DNA of 64,000 bases from Dactylonectria macrodidyma (taxonomy: Eukaryota; Ascomycota; Sordariomycetes; Hypocreales; Nectriaceae). Shown here one piece after another: positions 54,182-64,000 of the stretch. Every line of letters begins with the position of its first letter. Within the stretch, counting starts at the first letter, position 1. The stretch is from positions 4,154,001-4,218,000 of the forward strand of contig JAGMUV010000003.1 in NCBI GenBank assembly GCA_020744425.1. The letters are read 5' to 3'. Both the position numbers and the translations under genes were made by a program. The notes beneath the pieces are model-generated. The model was not told the DNA's origin and made no database searches. It worked only from the letters and a program-made list of their open reading frames with translations.

Positions 54182-55528
54182 CTACACTTCCTTCAGCGGA
54201 TCCGGAGGTGCAGGATCGTACTTGAGGCTCTTCTCAAACATCGCCCGGAGCTTCAGCATGGGCTGCATTACCCAGGTGTTAAAAGCGAGAATATCAGACT
54301 CTTCCTTGGGATCTCGCGTGGTGTTGAACAGATACGGGCTCTCCAACCGCCCAGACGACTGATTGACTTTGGGCTCCCAAACCAGATGTAGCTTCCAGTC
54401 TTTCCACTTGATCGCACGCAGCTCTTCCTTGATGTAGAAGAGAAATCCAGTGCGTGGGGACTTTGTGTTCTCCGGGTCCTTGAAGAAGGCCGTCTGGTCG
54501 ATGCCGTCAATCGGTCGATCTGATGGCACAGATGAGCCTGTCATAGAGAGGATGGTGGTGAAGATGTCGGTGACGTGGACAATCTCATTAGACTTGACGC
54601 CCTGAGGTACAAGCCCCGGCCAACGGATGATAAAAGGCACACGCAAGCTACCTTCCATAGCCGTGTGATAGGTTCCGGACCACGGGCCCGCAGTACCCCG
54701 GTACGGCTCGCGAAATTCAGGCCCGTTGTCCGAGGCGAAGATGAAGACGGTGTTTTCGCGGACCTCTTTTCCCAAAGACTCGAGGTGGTCAAGTAGTTCG
54801 CCCACGCGGTGGTCCATCTCGGCCATCGAGTCGGCGAACTCACCTTGGCCTGTCTTTCCTGCAAAGTCCTTGTGTGGCAGCGTTGGGAAGTGTAAGTGGA
54901 CGAGCGGGTGGTAGAGGAAAAAAGGCTTCTCTTGCTCGACTTGTCGTGTGAGCCAGTCCTTGGAGCGCTCGACTAGCATCTCGTCGATGAGCCGGCGCTT
55001 CTCCAGGTCGTAAACGCACACCTCTTCCGAGTCCTGCCCGGCCACGCCCTTCATGATATACGGCAGCTCGGCGACTTCAGGCGTGAAACCGAGAGCTGAC
55101 GTGAACTGCGTCTCGTCGGTGGTCCGCGGGATTCCGAACCACTCGTCGAAGCCGCGGTCAGATGGATATCGACCTGATATATCGCCTAGGTGCCACTTCC
55201 CATGATGTGCAGTTGCATAGCCGCTACCCTTGACACACTCGGCGAGCGTCTTCTCCCACGGCGTCAGCCCTTGCGGGAAGCCGGCCGGGACGGACTGCCG
55301 GCAGCCCGTGCGGATCGGGTGGCGGCCGGTCATGAGGGCGGAGCGGGTCGGCACGCAGTCGCTCTCGACGTTGAAGTTGTGAAGCAGCAGGCCTTCAGTA
55401 GCGAGCTTATCGATGCGTGGTGTTGCGGCCCCGCGGAGGAGGCCGCCGCCGTAGCAGCCGAGTTCGCCCCATCCTAGGTTGTCAGCCAGGGCGAGGATGA
55501 TGTTGGGACGGGATGGATCATGAGACAT
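54182..55528 (-). CDS. Sulfatase (arylsulfatase type, formylglycine Cys)
   Basis: Hydrolase of the alkaline-phosphatase superfamily releasing sulfate from a sulfate ester; 448 aa, single exon, no signal peptide, so probably intracellular. N-terminal metal-binding strand NIILALADNLGWGELGCYGG with D16-N17 (the second position is often Asp). The formylglycine motif is C58-V-P-T-R62 (SDCVPTRSALMTGRHPIRTG). HHGKWHLGDIS, FLYHPLVHLHFPTLPHKDF and VFIFASDNGPEF supply further active-site residues. The cysteine form needs a formylglycine-generating enzyme or a fungal equivalent. It is divergent from an ACS-family permease over 425 bp and convergent with a Zn2Cys6 factor. Together these suggest import and desulfation of an organic sulfate for sulfur supply. 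The substrate is unknown. Confidence 0.94.
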   Translation of the reverse strand: MSHDPSRPNIILALADNLGWGELGCYGGGLLRGAATPRIDKLATEGLLLHNFNVESDCVPTRSALMTGRHPIRTGCRQSVPAGFPQGLTPWEKTLAECVKGSGYATAHHGKWHLGDISGRYPSDRGFDEWFGIPRTTDETQFTSALGFTPEVAELPYIMKGVAGQDSEEVCVYDLEKRRLIDEMLVERSKDWLTRQVEQEKPFFLYHPLVHLHFPTLPHKDFAGKTGQGEFADSMAEMDHRVGELLDHLESLGKEVRENTVFIFASDNGPEFREPYRGTAGPWSGTYHTAMEGSLRVPFIIRWPGLVPQGVKSNEIVHVTDIFTTILSMTGSSVPSDRPIDGIDQTAFFKDPENTKSPRTGFLFYIKEELRAIKWKDWKLHLVWEPKVNQSSGRLESPYLFNTTRDPKEESDILAFNTWVMQPMLKLRAMFEKSLKYDPAPPDPLKEV

Positions 55529-55663
55529 AGTGAAGGGTATGAGTATAGGTTGAATAGTATATCTTGATCTCAGTCACAGTCACACTTTATCACCATCATT
55601 CATTTAAATATTCTTCAACTTCTTCCAACCCGATGTCCCACTCATTACAGCCCCACACTCGGC

Positions 55664-55689
55664 CGCTCACCTCCGACGCTCACCTCCGA
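55664..55689. promoter_or_regulatory. Two tandem 13-bp elements in the sulfatase/permease promoter
   Basis: CGCTCACCTCCGA at 55664-55676 and directly again at 55677-55689; an 11-base match (CGCTCACCTCC) follows at 55753-55763. Located 136-161 bp before the sulfatase ATG and 265-290 bp before the permease ATG. Confidence 0.6.
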
Positions 55690-55953
55690 CGCTCCGGCTT
55701 AGGAGCCATGACTCGCGATTCTTCGCGTCGTCCGAACCTGCCTTCAACACTTCGCTCACCTCCATCCCATAGCCATCGCAACAGGCTGGAAACGAAGCAC
55801 GCGATGACGACACGCGTTGGCGACATAGCCGAGGGTGTTATCTATGTTGCGTAGCCCGAAACCGAGTATAACTACCACGCCCCCGTCGCTTGTCTTATTG
55901 TATTGAGACGCATTCGACTGCACACATCAACTACTTCTTCACACACAGCGCAA

Positions 55954-57532
55954 ATGGCAGACAAACTCGCTGCCGAGTCAGGCGCCTGGGAGCAGGATCT
56001 CAATCATGTCTCTTCCCACGAAGCAGCCCCAGAACCAGTGTGGACTCATGACGAAGAGAAAGCCGCCCTGCGAAAGTTGGTCTCTTGTCATCTCCCCCCT
56101 TTTCCGTCGAAACTAACTCTCAACCACCAAGACTCGACTTCTTCCTGATGCCCTTACTCATCGCCGGCTTCTTCGTGCTCCAGCTGGACCGCAGCAACAT
56201 CGGCAACGCGCTGACCGACACCATCACCACTGACCTAGGCATCACGTCCGACGATGTCAACCTCGGCAGCCAGCTCATGTCCATCGGCATCGTTGTCGCC
56301 GAGATCCCGTCCAACCTCATCCTGCAACGTCTGGGTGCCCCCATCTGGCTAACATTCCAGATGTTCGTCTGGGGGCTCATCGCTCTGACACAGGCTTGGT
56401 GCACCGATATACACTCGTTCTATGCTACGCGCTTCCTGCTTGGTTTGTTCGAGGGAGGATATATACCCGGTGCTCAGTACATGCTTGCGCTGTTCTATAC
56501 GCGAAAGGAATTGGCGCTTAGAACGGCTGTCTTCTACTTTGGAAACTACTCTGCTACAGCGACGGGTTCCTTAGTTGCCGCGGGTGTTCTTCAGATGGCA
56601 GGCATCAACGGGCTCTCCGGCTGGCAATGGCTCTTCATCCGTACATCACCCATCTCCCTCATCCCCGGAACACCGCTAACAGAAACGAAACAACAGTGGA
56701 AGGCGCTTTGACTCTCCTCGTCTTTGTCGGCTTCGTCACATTCCTCCCCCGCAGCCCAGCCCACACAGCTCCAATCCACGGCCGCTGGGACTTCTTCTCA
56801 GCCCGTGAACGCACCATCCTGCGAGCCCGCGTCATCGCCGAAGACGAGAGCAAAGGCGAAGATAGAGCCTCAATCACATGGAATAGGTTCCTCGAGGCCG
56901 TCGTCGACTACCGCCTGTGGCTGCACATGATCCTCAATATCGTCAGTCTGGCACCCAAGGGCGGCTTGCAGCTGTACGGGCCGACCGTCATCAAGAATCT
57001 CGGCTTCTCCAAAATCCACGCCAATCTGCTCAACGCCGTCAGTAGCGTGTTGGTTATTATACTCTCGTACCTCATCTCCGTCTGCTCCGACAAGACGCGG
57101 GTTCGCGGGCCGCTGTGCATCGTCGCCTTCGTCTGGTCCATTGCCTTTGCCGGCACGCTGTTCGGGCTGCCCGTGGGCTCCGACAAGTGGGCTCGCTACT
57201 CCGTCTTCACGCTTTTAGGCGGTGGAAACGCTCTTGCTCAGAGTCTCAACGATGCCTGGCTTAGTATCAACGCTACCAAGTCGAGCAACCGCAGTCTGGG
57301 GCTCGCCATGGTGGTCATCGGCAGCAACCTGGGAGCGATTGCGGGACAGCAGCTATTTAGATCCTCCGACGCGCCAAGGTATACCAGGGCTTTCTTGGCC
57401 ATCTTGATGCTCTATGCGGCGTCCATTCCGATTACTCTGTTGATTATGTGGGTGTACTGGCGGGATAACAAGAAGGCCAAGGCCGCGGCTGCAGGAAGTG
57501 ATGGTGAGATTTCTAAGAGATTTGATCTATAG
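55954..57532 (+). CDS. MFS permease, anion:cation symporter family (sulfatase cluster)
   Basis: Plasma-membrane importer of organic anions, 488 aa, from exons 55954-56075, 56132-56640 and 56697-57532. The first donor is GTTGGT; only this choice restores the ACS sequence ALRKLDFFLMPLLIAGFFVL in frame. The signature VLQLDRSNIGNALTD, the GLFEGGYIPGAQYMLALFYT block, GLSGWQWLFILEGALTLLVF and the second half (WNRFLEAVVDYRLWLHMILN; VSLAPKGGLQLYGPTVIKNL; RSLGLAMVVIGSNLGAIAGQ) are all typical. The same family contains yeast transporters for allantoate and for sulfonates, so with the adjacent sulfatase it most likely takes up an organosulfur compound. Two copies of the shared 13-bp element lie upstream. 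Confidence 0.92.
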
Positions 57533-57863
57533 ATATCATTGTGTTACTTAATAGAGTATCCTGAAAATCTTGATGAATTTAAAATTTCAAAAACTCTAAA
57601 CCTTTAACAATTGTGTCTTCGACTTATACATTGCATTACGAGCTGAATATCTATCTCTTCCGATTTCTCAGAGTCCCTCCCCGACTGTAGTGGCTACCTA
57701 GGGTACCAGACAAAGAGGTACGATATTTGTACTTGGTACATCCGGTACCTAACCTGCACATACCTTACCAAAGGTACCTATACCTTATGTGCCCAAATTT
57801 TCGACCCGTTAATGCCCTGTGACTCTGGGGTTGGTTATAGTGGTTATAGGGCATGTCGGCCCG
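57533..57863. other. Intergenic DNA rich in GGTAC words
   Basis: Between about 57698 and 57785 GGTAC or GTACC recurs about six times (GGTACC, GGTACG, GGTACA). Such TACCT/GGTACC-rich patches are frequent in intergenic DNA of some ascomycetes. No gene. Confidence 0.5.
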
Positions 57864-58344
57864 TCAGAGGTCACACCATTGCGGCCAGCGCCCACCATCA
57901 GGAACATCTAACACACCCGGACTCTCATGTTGATGGCCACTAATCCAGGCTCCGGTGTGCATCAACGAGTCCCAATCATACCCTCTGACGACCTCTTCAG
58001 TCACAGCGACGGCATTTTCGCCACCTTTTCCAGTGCTGTGACCGTTTTTGGAGCAATCGGCCGACAATCTCTCGCTGTCCTCCTTTGTAACCAAAGTCAC
58101 CGATGGGGTTGAGGTTGACTTCTTGTGCCCAGTGGGGACGGAACTCGTGCTCGTGTTAATGCCCACGCCGGGAAATGGAGTCCCTGCAGGTCACACCTTA
58201 GCTTAGCACCCATAGCGAAACCAGCAAGATCTGGGGATGGGCCTACGTACCGTTCAGATTGATGAGGTCCATGTACGACGTTTGAGTCCCGTCCTCAAGC
58301 GTCTCGCTTTCGGTGGCCCGCATCTGCACGATGGTTGATGTCAT
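57864..58344 (-). CDS. Small hypothetical protein, two exons
   Basis: 137 aa from minus-strand segments 58344-58251 and 58183-57864, joined by a 67-bp GT-AG intron that keeps the frame exactly (LINLN then GTPFPGVGIN). It begins MTSTIVQMRATESETLEDGT; the middle is Ser/Thr/Lys-rich and the C-terminus is aromatic (EEVVRGYDWDSLMHTGAWIS, then GRWPQWCDL). No signal peptide, membrane helix or known domain. The exact splice frame, the spaced coding bias and the distinct C-terminus support a real gene, but no function can be suggested. Confidence 0.5.
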
Positions 58345-59725
58345 CTTTTCAACGGGCTATGTCTTTTTAGCAGATGTTGGAGAATGTCGGTCGGACTTGG
58401 TCGCGTCGACGGCGGGCTCAGATGTCGATGCACTGAACTTATTATATATAATTGTCAATTGAATTGCACCGTCGATATTGTCCATCCAGCCCACCTTCGG
58501 AGATCCAGGACCAGGACGTCGGCAGTGATATTCTCTGCTCTCCCATTCGGCCGACGGCCTCTTCCTAAAGGGGCAACTACCAAGCCACCGGATTCAGGAC
58601 TCGCCGACGGTATTTTCTGCGATGCAGTTCGCTGGGTGTGATATTTACATCGCGCCTTTGGGTTGGGTTTCAGCGCCAGCACGACCTGTGCCTGTGCTGG
58701 TGGGGATCTACGGGACGTCAAGGCTAGTAAAGGCCGTCAATAACGCCAGTCACGCCTCACCTCGGCCATAACCCGATCAGCTTGTCCCCGTCCCTTGCAG
58801 CTGCGTGGGCGGGCCAATAGGAGTGCGGTACATGCAGGCCGACACACCCGGTGAGTTACGTAGACAGGCAGGTTAACTGTCGTGCGTGGCACCGTTTATG
58901 TCTTCGCTGGCCACCACATCGACGGGCCTGGACAACTGCACTTTCGTTTTGGGACTTTCGTTTTAAATCCTCACCATCACCCATCACGTCGAACTGGTCG
59001 CTAAGTGCCACCCCATCTCGCCTAGACAGACTTCTTCAGACGGAAAACATCCCACACACGATTAGAGCCTCGTCGGGTATTCTCCTGTTCCTCTATGTCC
59101 ATGCAGAGCCCAACCCGCCTTGTACTGGCGTCACACAAGGGCTCTGAAAACTTGACTTGACAAGTTTAAGTTAATAATTCCTAACAATCCAGCCTCCTTA
59201 CTAAACCAAAGCAATCAAACTGGGCACTTAAATATTGAGCATATAGATATTTAAAATATTTTAATCTACTTAATCATAGTGATTTTATTCTATTAAATAA
59301 ACCGGGTGGTCTAGGGTAGGTCCGGTGAGCTAGCAAGGAAAAAGGGGACATCCGCATCTGGCGAGGCCAACTTTTGCATGTTGATTGGCTGTTGGCGCCT
59401 CAGCTCAACCGTCTTGACGCCACAAGTCAGCCACACCTCTAGGTTAACTTGAGTTAGCCAGACACAATTGTTAATTATGTTGCTCTATTGCTACTAGTCC
59501 CAGCATGTCACTACCCCAAAATGGCTAATAGCCGAGGAGTCAGAAAAGCACTCCGGAGCACGGATTAACAAAAGTCAGCTACCTCACAACGAACCTCGGC
59601 TCGGCATAATCCCACCCTCCTCTATTGTTACACCATAACTCTCCATGTCTCTCATACACGAATATTAACAATCGTGCCACATTTAAACTTGTATCATTTA
59701 CATAGCTACAATTACGATTGACAGC
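58345..59725. other. 1.4-kb intergenic region with an AT-rich patch
   Basis: No supported gene. From about 59160 to 59300 the DNA is strongly AT-rich (for example ATTTAAAATATTTTAATC) with TpA-rich words, compatible with an old RIP-altered repeat fragment. Upstream and downstream parts have ordinary composition. Confidence 0.45.
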
Positions 59726-60283
59726 ATGGAATCTCCAAATGACGACCTACAATATTTTTCCCGCATTCCGTGGTGCCGCGCACACCTTGAGGAACCAGGC
59801 GCAATCACCACCGTGTCCCCGAGTTGCAAGGCAAAGGATACAGCAGAAGACGAACTCTTTGCACGCACGCTTCGCACAACAAATACGATACGCGCATTCG
59901 TCGCCATATACCGGTTACCAGAATCTCCACAACAAGAAATCATTCGCGACTTCAAATACTTAATCAGCCTCCAACAAGGACTCAGCGGCTACCCAGGCGT
60001 CTGCCACGGCGGCATTGTCGCCACCGTCTTGGACGAAGTCTTGGGAATTCCCTTTCTATTCAACCAAATGCACAATAATCTGCTCGACGGGGCGCACATG
60101 ACGGGCGAGCTTACTGTCAAATATCTGAGACCTGTGCCGCTTCGGTGCAGCCTCTTGTGCCGGGTGAGCATTGTGAGGTCGGAAGGGAGAAAGTACTTTG
60201 TGAACGGACACATTGAAGATGAGAATGGAGACGTATTAGCAAAGGGAGAATCGATTTACATCAGTCTGAAGCCGAAGCTCTAG
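59726..60283 (+). CDS. HotDog-fold thioesterase superfamily protein
   Basis: Single-exon protein of 185 aa. The PaaI/THEM4-type HotDog fold is shown by LQQGLSGYPGVCHGGIVATV followed by LDEVLGIPFLF: the HGG turn and the Asp/Glu on the central helix are the usual active-site elements. The later strands are MTGELTVKYLRPVPLRCSLL and RKYFVNGHIEDENGDVLAKG. The N-terminal part (FSRIPWCRAHLEEPGAITTV) resembles fungal THEM4-like members. It likely hydrolyses an acyl-CoA thioester in the cytosol; chain type is unknown. Neighbours do not show a pathway link. Confidence 0.9.
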   Translation: MESPNDDLQYFSRIPWCRAHLEEPGAITTVSPSCKAKDTAEDELFARTLRTTNTIRAFVAIYRLPESPQQEIIRDFKYLISLQQGLSGYPGVCHGGIVATVLDEVLGIPFLFNQMHNNLLDGAHMTGELTVKYLRPVPLRCSLLCRVSIVRSEGRKYFVNGHIEDENGDVLAKGESIYISLKPKL

Positions 60284-60832
60284 GACTAGGCTCTATACTC
60301 CTCGATTATTAGGTTGCACCCCTTGGTACGAGATGATAGATTTTAGATGGATAAATTGTCCTGGTATGGCCATGCCCCCCAGGTCTAAAGTTCTACACTT
60401 GAGTTGTTGAAATCTGCTTGTCTTGTGTTTGGTAACATCGTGTCCGCGACTGGGCATGGATGAATAGAGCCTACTTTTGGCGTAAATTGCCTCTTTGCCG
60501 ATAAAGCGTCAGTGTGATTCATGCTATTAAAGAGTGGACAATCATATTGTCGCACTACCTAGCTGCTAATGTGGATCACCAATTGACGAGCGAAGCAGCC
60601 GTGAACATAGACATGGACCATTTCTATTGCACTAGCATAGTGTTGGGGTTTACGTTTATCTATGATTGGCCATTATGGCATGCATCTACCCATGAATGAG
60701 ATCTATTGCTGGAGCCATGGGATTAGGATAAAGCTGAATGTGATACCGTAAGAACTTTGCTGGAAAACCCAGTCGAAACAAAAGAACCTCCCAAACTCCC
60801 CACCAAGTGTTCATAAACCAGGCGTTCATAAA
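60284..60832. other. Intergenic region after the thioesterase gene
   Basis: No supported gene; contains the 3' ends of the convergent thioesterase and protoglobin genes. Confidence 0.5.
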
Positions 60833-61699
60833 TCATTCACTGATCTTCACTTCTTGGACACTCTTTGTTATGCCGCTGAAAGGGCAGACTCCTGCACCTT
60901 CGGACTTGTTGCTAGCGCCGAGACGACTGAATGTGTCCGAACTCTTGCCTCCCGTAAACTCGTCGCCATCCCGCACATACCACTTCGCGAAGAGGTCGTT
61001 TTGTATCCAAATGACTTTGCTCAGTGCCTTGACCATGGCCATTCTCTTGGACATTGGGAGGGCGTTGTGAGATAAAATCGCTTCCGTTAGGACGTGTTGA
61101 ATCAGGCATAGCGTTGCGCTGATGTGGATGTACTCGACGTTGAGGGGTTTGCTTCGGTTGAGCCCAACATGCATTGCTCTGTAGAACGCAGCCAGTCAGT
61201 ATATAGTATTCGAGGTTGGCATGAATACTGAAAGAAGTGGAGAAAATTGTGAAACACTTACCCAACTTGGTCCAAATACTCCCAAAAGGCCATTTTAGAT
61301 TGATCAGAGCAGATCTTTGTAAGGTATGATGTCAGAAACATCTTTCTGGTCAACAGCTCGGGACTGTTTTCATCGAGTTCGATCTCGAAAGCCGCCTCAG
61401 ATCGCGTATCTCTCACTTGGAATGCTCGGGCGGTGATGTCGAATTGGAGGAGTTTCTGATAGACGACGTGGACGACCGCAGGAATTAGGTCCTTGACGAA
61501 CTTGGACCCAAAAGCTAGGGCTTCTAAATCGTCTGGGAAGAGTTATGCGTGTCAGATAGGATCCGGCATTGGGGGCAAAAGCAACAAGGTCTCTGCACTC
61601 ACACTCATTAAAGTCGAGGAATCGGTGTAAGTAGTCTATGCGGGCTTCTAGGTTCGTATATAGCGACTTGCGGTCGATGTGCTCAAAAGTGTCGGTCAT
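60833..61699 (-). CDS. Protoglobin-domain protein
   Basis: Heme protein of the protoglobin family, 237 aa, from minus-strand segments 61699-61603, 61532-61262 and 61178-60833, which close in frame. Family landmarks in order: LEARIDYLHRFLDFNEYDLE (entry helix), AVVHVVYQKLLQFDITARAF, LLTRKMFLTSYLTKI, MAFWEYLDQVGAMHVGLNRS with H126 as the likely proximal heme ligand, LNVEYIHISATLCLIQHVLT and VIWIQNDLFAKWY. The C-terminal extension (about 40 residues) is low complexity. Protoglobins bind O2, CO or NO and act in gas sensing or NO turnover; the fungal role is not established. The second intron (83 bp) interrupts the heme-pocket sequence, so a gene finder could easily miss the histidine. Confidence 0.88.
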
Positions 61700-64000
61700 T
61701 TTGAAGGTCGTAGAAGACAGGGGTGGTAAACGGTTGAAGAGGATGGGTATCGGACAACTCGGTGTTTTGCTGCAAGCTCAAAGACAACTTGCTGATGGGA
61801 ACGACGGCATCTGGTATTTAATATTTCGCAATCTCCTCGCCGTAAACCTCTTGCATTGCCCTATCTGGCTTGGTCATGCTACCCCGCACAGCCAAGAGCC
61901 CAAGGTCACAATGCATGCGTGTCATCAGGCGCACGGATATATTACGAGTCGGTTGCGAAGCGATGGATGCGCGGAAGGCGGTACAGCGTTGACCGAGAAG
62001 CTGGGAATAACCTGGAACGTGCGACACTTACTTGATGTGAGAAATTAGTCCATACGCCCGAGCCATGATATCCCGGCTAGAGAACATGGGTCTTGCTGAG
62101 CTCGTGGCTGACGACTGACCGCTCACACGCCGACGCCGAAATGTCGGATCCGGGTTCTTACTCTTTCAAGACCCACATTGTAACAGATCGGGGGTCTGAC
62201 CGCAATCGCTAAGGATGGCACCAAGGCGATGGATGAGGCATCAGGAGTACAACCTGGCATCATGCTTGTCTGCGGTCAAGTCGTCGAGTCAGCTCGCAAG
62301 TTTCATTCGGAACTAGCCCCATATTTGGAATGGCCCCTCTATGATTAGACGGAACAAAAGGGAATCTGGATGGATACCTGATTGTGTCTTGAACGCTAAC
62401 AATGGCGGAGTAATGGAGATAGTCAAACAAGGGTACGTCGTCTGGGAATCAAGGCATATCTTGGTGGCTTCCGGATGCCTCCCCGATTGGCATAAGATAT
62501 CGATGCCACCATTATATCCCTGTACATGTCAATGTGTTTCAGGGGACAGGGATTTTTTGGCAGCTGCAGGCTTCCGATCAAATCCATCCACGGCTCCGAA
62601 CAAATGTTACGGGTCGGAGACGTGGAAGAGGTTGCCGGAATCCTTCTGCCGTATAGCTGGTTGTTTTTCGTCGATGCTACTCCCTCGACTCAGAGGCGAA
62701 AAGCCGCGGCTGGATATCATCGCATTGATCAATAGATGGTTGTCACGGATAGTGGGTGCTAGAACGTCATTGTTTAGTATTCGTATCAATAATACGATAT
62801 CTCGATAGTGAAGAGGAGGTTCAGGCTACGTTTTATGTTGAGACCAGGGAATTCGACGTTGGAAAGACAGCTTTAAGAACGGACTCAACTTGTGGAATAC
62901 CGCCTGTCTTAAGACCATGGATGACTAGAGGCCCGTATGCACGATAAGTCCGATTGGGAAGCTCCTGGACATGGCCTGTGCAACTAGAGCATCCGGGGAT
63001 CGTGACCGGTGAGACTCTGGTGAGGTTCACACCAATGATACCGGATAACTCGCTCAGCTACGAGAGGAGCTGCGACCCTACTTTATCGAGAGCGCTCACT
63101 TCTCTCGGGCCCCGTTATCCGGTCACCCCTAGTGCCACCTAAGCTGGATCGAGAAGCCGTTGCGGGTTGAACGCCGTAAGAGAGACGTGTCATATGCGGT
63201 ATGGGTGGGTTGCTTCCCTGGCTGACTCATGCGTCTTTGCGACGAGACTGATTGGACGTATTTCGCAGAGCTCCCCGGCTGTCAATGGTTCATCGTGGTA
63301 GCAGGGGTCTAGAAACGGCGCATCGGTTCGTCTAGCAAGCTGGGATCAGTGGATTTTAATGGGTGTGTTCGAATCTAATCTCTCAAATGATCCACTATTC
63401 CTCGTTGCTGAACATTGGCCATCGAAGGTCTAGAACCGCAATCGACTAATACTGGAATGCCATGTGGTATTGGGATATTTTGGTCTCCTAGCGTGGTGGT
63501 AGTTGGAGGTCAAAGCGGTGGGGATATGGAGCCTTGGATGTGGAAAGCCATGGCAGAGCATTATCAAATATCCGCGGACAAATCTTTTGCCCACCTGTCT
63601 TATCATACTGGGATTAATGATGAGAATAGCACAAAATCCATCTTGCTCTTCTATTCTACAGCCAGAATGTTCTTCTAATATACTAGCCTCATTCACTTGA
63701 CAACTGGAAAGTTGGGCGAGTGTTGTATCGACCAACCCAACTGCTTGCTACATGGCCGAATACAAGATCACACGAGCTGATCTGAGACGGCAGTGCTGGC
63801 AGCTAGACGTCCAAATATGGCAGTAAACTAGTCAGTGAGCCCACCACCTTCTTCCTCGCTGCAAGAGAAGATGCCACCTTCCCAGGCTGCCTGGCCTGTG
63901 GATGTCTACATAGTATAGACAGTGCTATCGATCTAACTTGGCACAGCTGACCAAGGATCAGTGTCCTGCCTGGTAGAGGCATTTCAGCTCGGTTAGTTAG
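61700..64000. other. 2.3 kb without a recognisable gene
   Basis: Several open frames (for example 62341-62808 and 63415-63678 on the plus strand) have no domain, no credible splice partners and ordinary composition. I call none of them. No repeats or tRNA found by eye. Confidence 0.5.

Noticed and set aside
55564..55854. 96-codon frame in the sulfatase/permease promoter
   Set aside because: Serine/histidine-rich translation caused by repeated CTCACCTCC elements; better explained as regulatory DNA.
61638..62048. 136-codon plus-strand frame opposite the protoglobin first exon
   Set aside because: Its start overlaps the protoglobin coding strand in antisense and no protein feature supports it.
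62341..62808. 155-codon plus-strand frame near the window end
   Set aside because: No recognisable motif, no splice partners, and composition like random intergenic DNA.

Overview
The window is a filamentous ascomycete (Pezizomycotina) chromosome segment. Most genes have one to ten short GT-AG introns (about 45-90 bp). Families typical of these fungi are present: Zn2Cys6 and C2H2 activators with a fungal-specific regulatory domain, ACS-type MFS permeases, a STAND-type N-terminal/ankyrin protein, and a catabolic quinate locus. Codon use and intron style fit a Sordariomycete, but I cannot name the species. Exon coordinates were derived by hand from splice sites and frame continuity; nearly every multi-exon model closes in frame.

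Region 1 (1-17.3 kb): 3' part of a 5-oxoprolinase/hydantoinase gene, an isopenicillin-N-synthase-like 2OG-Fe(II) oxygenase, a Dal5-like MFS permease, a C2H2 transcription factor, a glutathione transferase, an uncharacterised protein and an NAD(P)-dependent reductase. A 12-bp element, GAGGAGCNCCTC, occurs upstream of the oxygenase, permease (two copies), factor and reductase genes, with degraded copies upstream of the GST. I noticed it nowhere else in the window, so these genes look like one regulon. Clusters of GATA-factor sites suggest nitrogen control.

Region 2 (18.4-30.6 kb): a predicted secreted Hsp70/actin-fold-like protein, a divergent Zn2Cys6 regulator/FAD-monooxygenase pair followed by an NmrA-like protein, a GFA-domain protein, an ankyrin protein and a secreted unknown.

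Region 3 (30.6-33 kb): repeat-rich DNA with a 13-bp minisatellite, 19-bp direct repeats 1.16 kb apart, a short ORF and AT-rich (RIP-like) sequence.

Region 4 (33.1-45.8 kb): a quinate/shikimate catabolic cluster. It holds three separate shikimate/quinate dehydrogenase-family genes, a SnoaL-like protein, type II dehydroquinase (qutE type), the AROM-derived repressor (qutR type), the Zn2Cys6 activator (qutA type) and 3-dehydroshikimate dehydratase (qutC type). No permease is visible. A 22-bp palindrome, GGCGG-N12-CCGCC or a variant with the CGG-N12-CCG core, lies 130-190 bp before most of these genes and is probably the cluster operator. A mannose-6-phosphate isomerase gene follows.

Region 5 (49.4-64 kb): a STAND-N/ankyrin protein; a Zn2Cys6 regulator, a sulfatase and an ACS-family permease that share a 13-bp promoter element (CGCTCACCTCCGA); a small two-exon hypothetical gene; a HotDog thioesterase; a protoglobin; and 2.3 kb with no recognisable gene.
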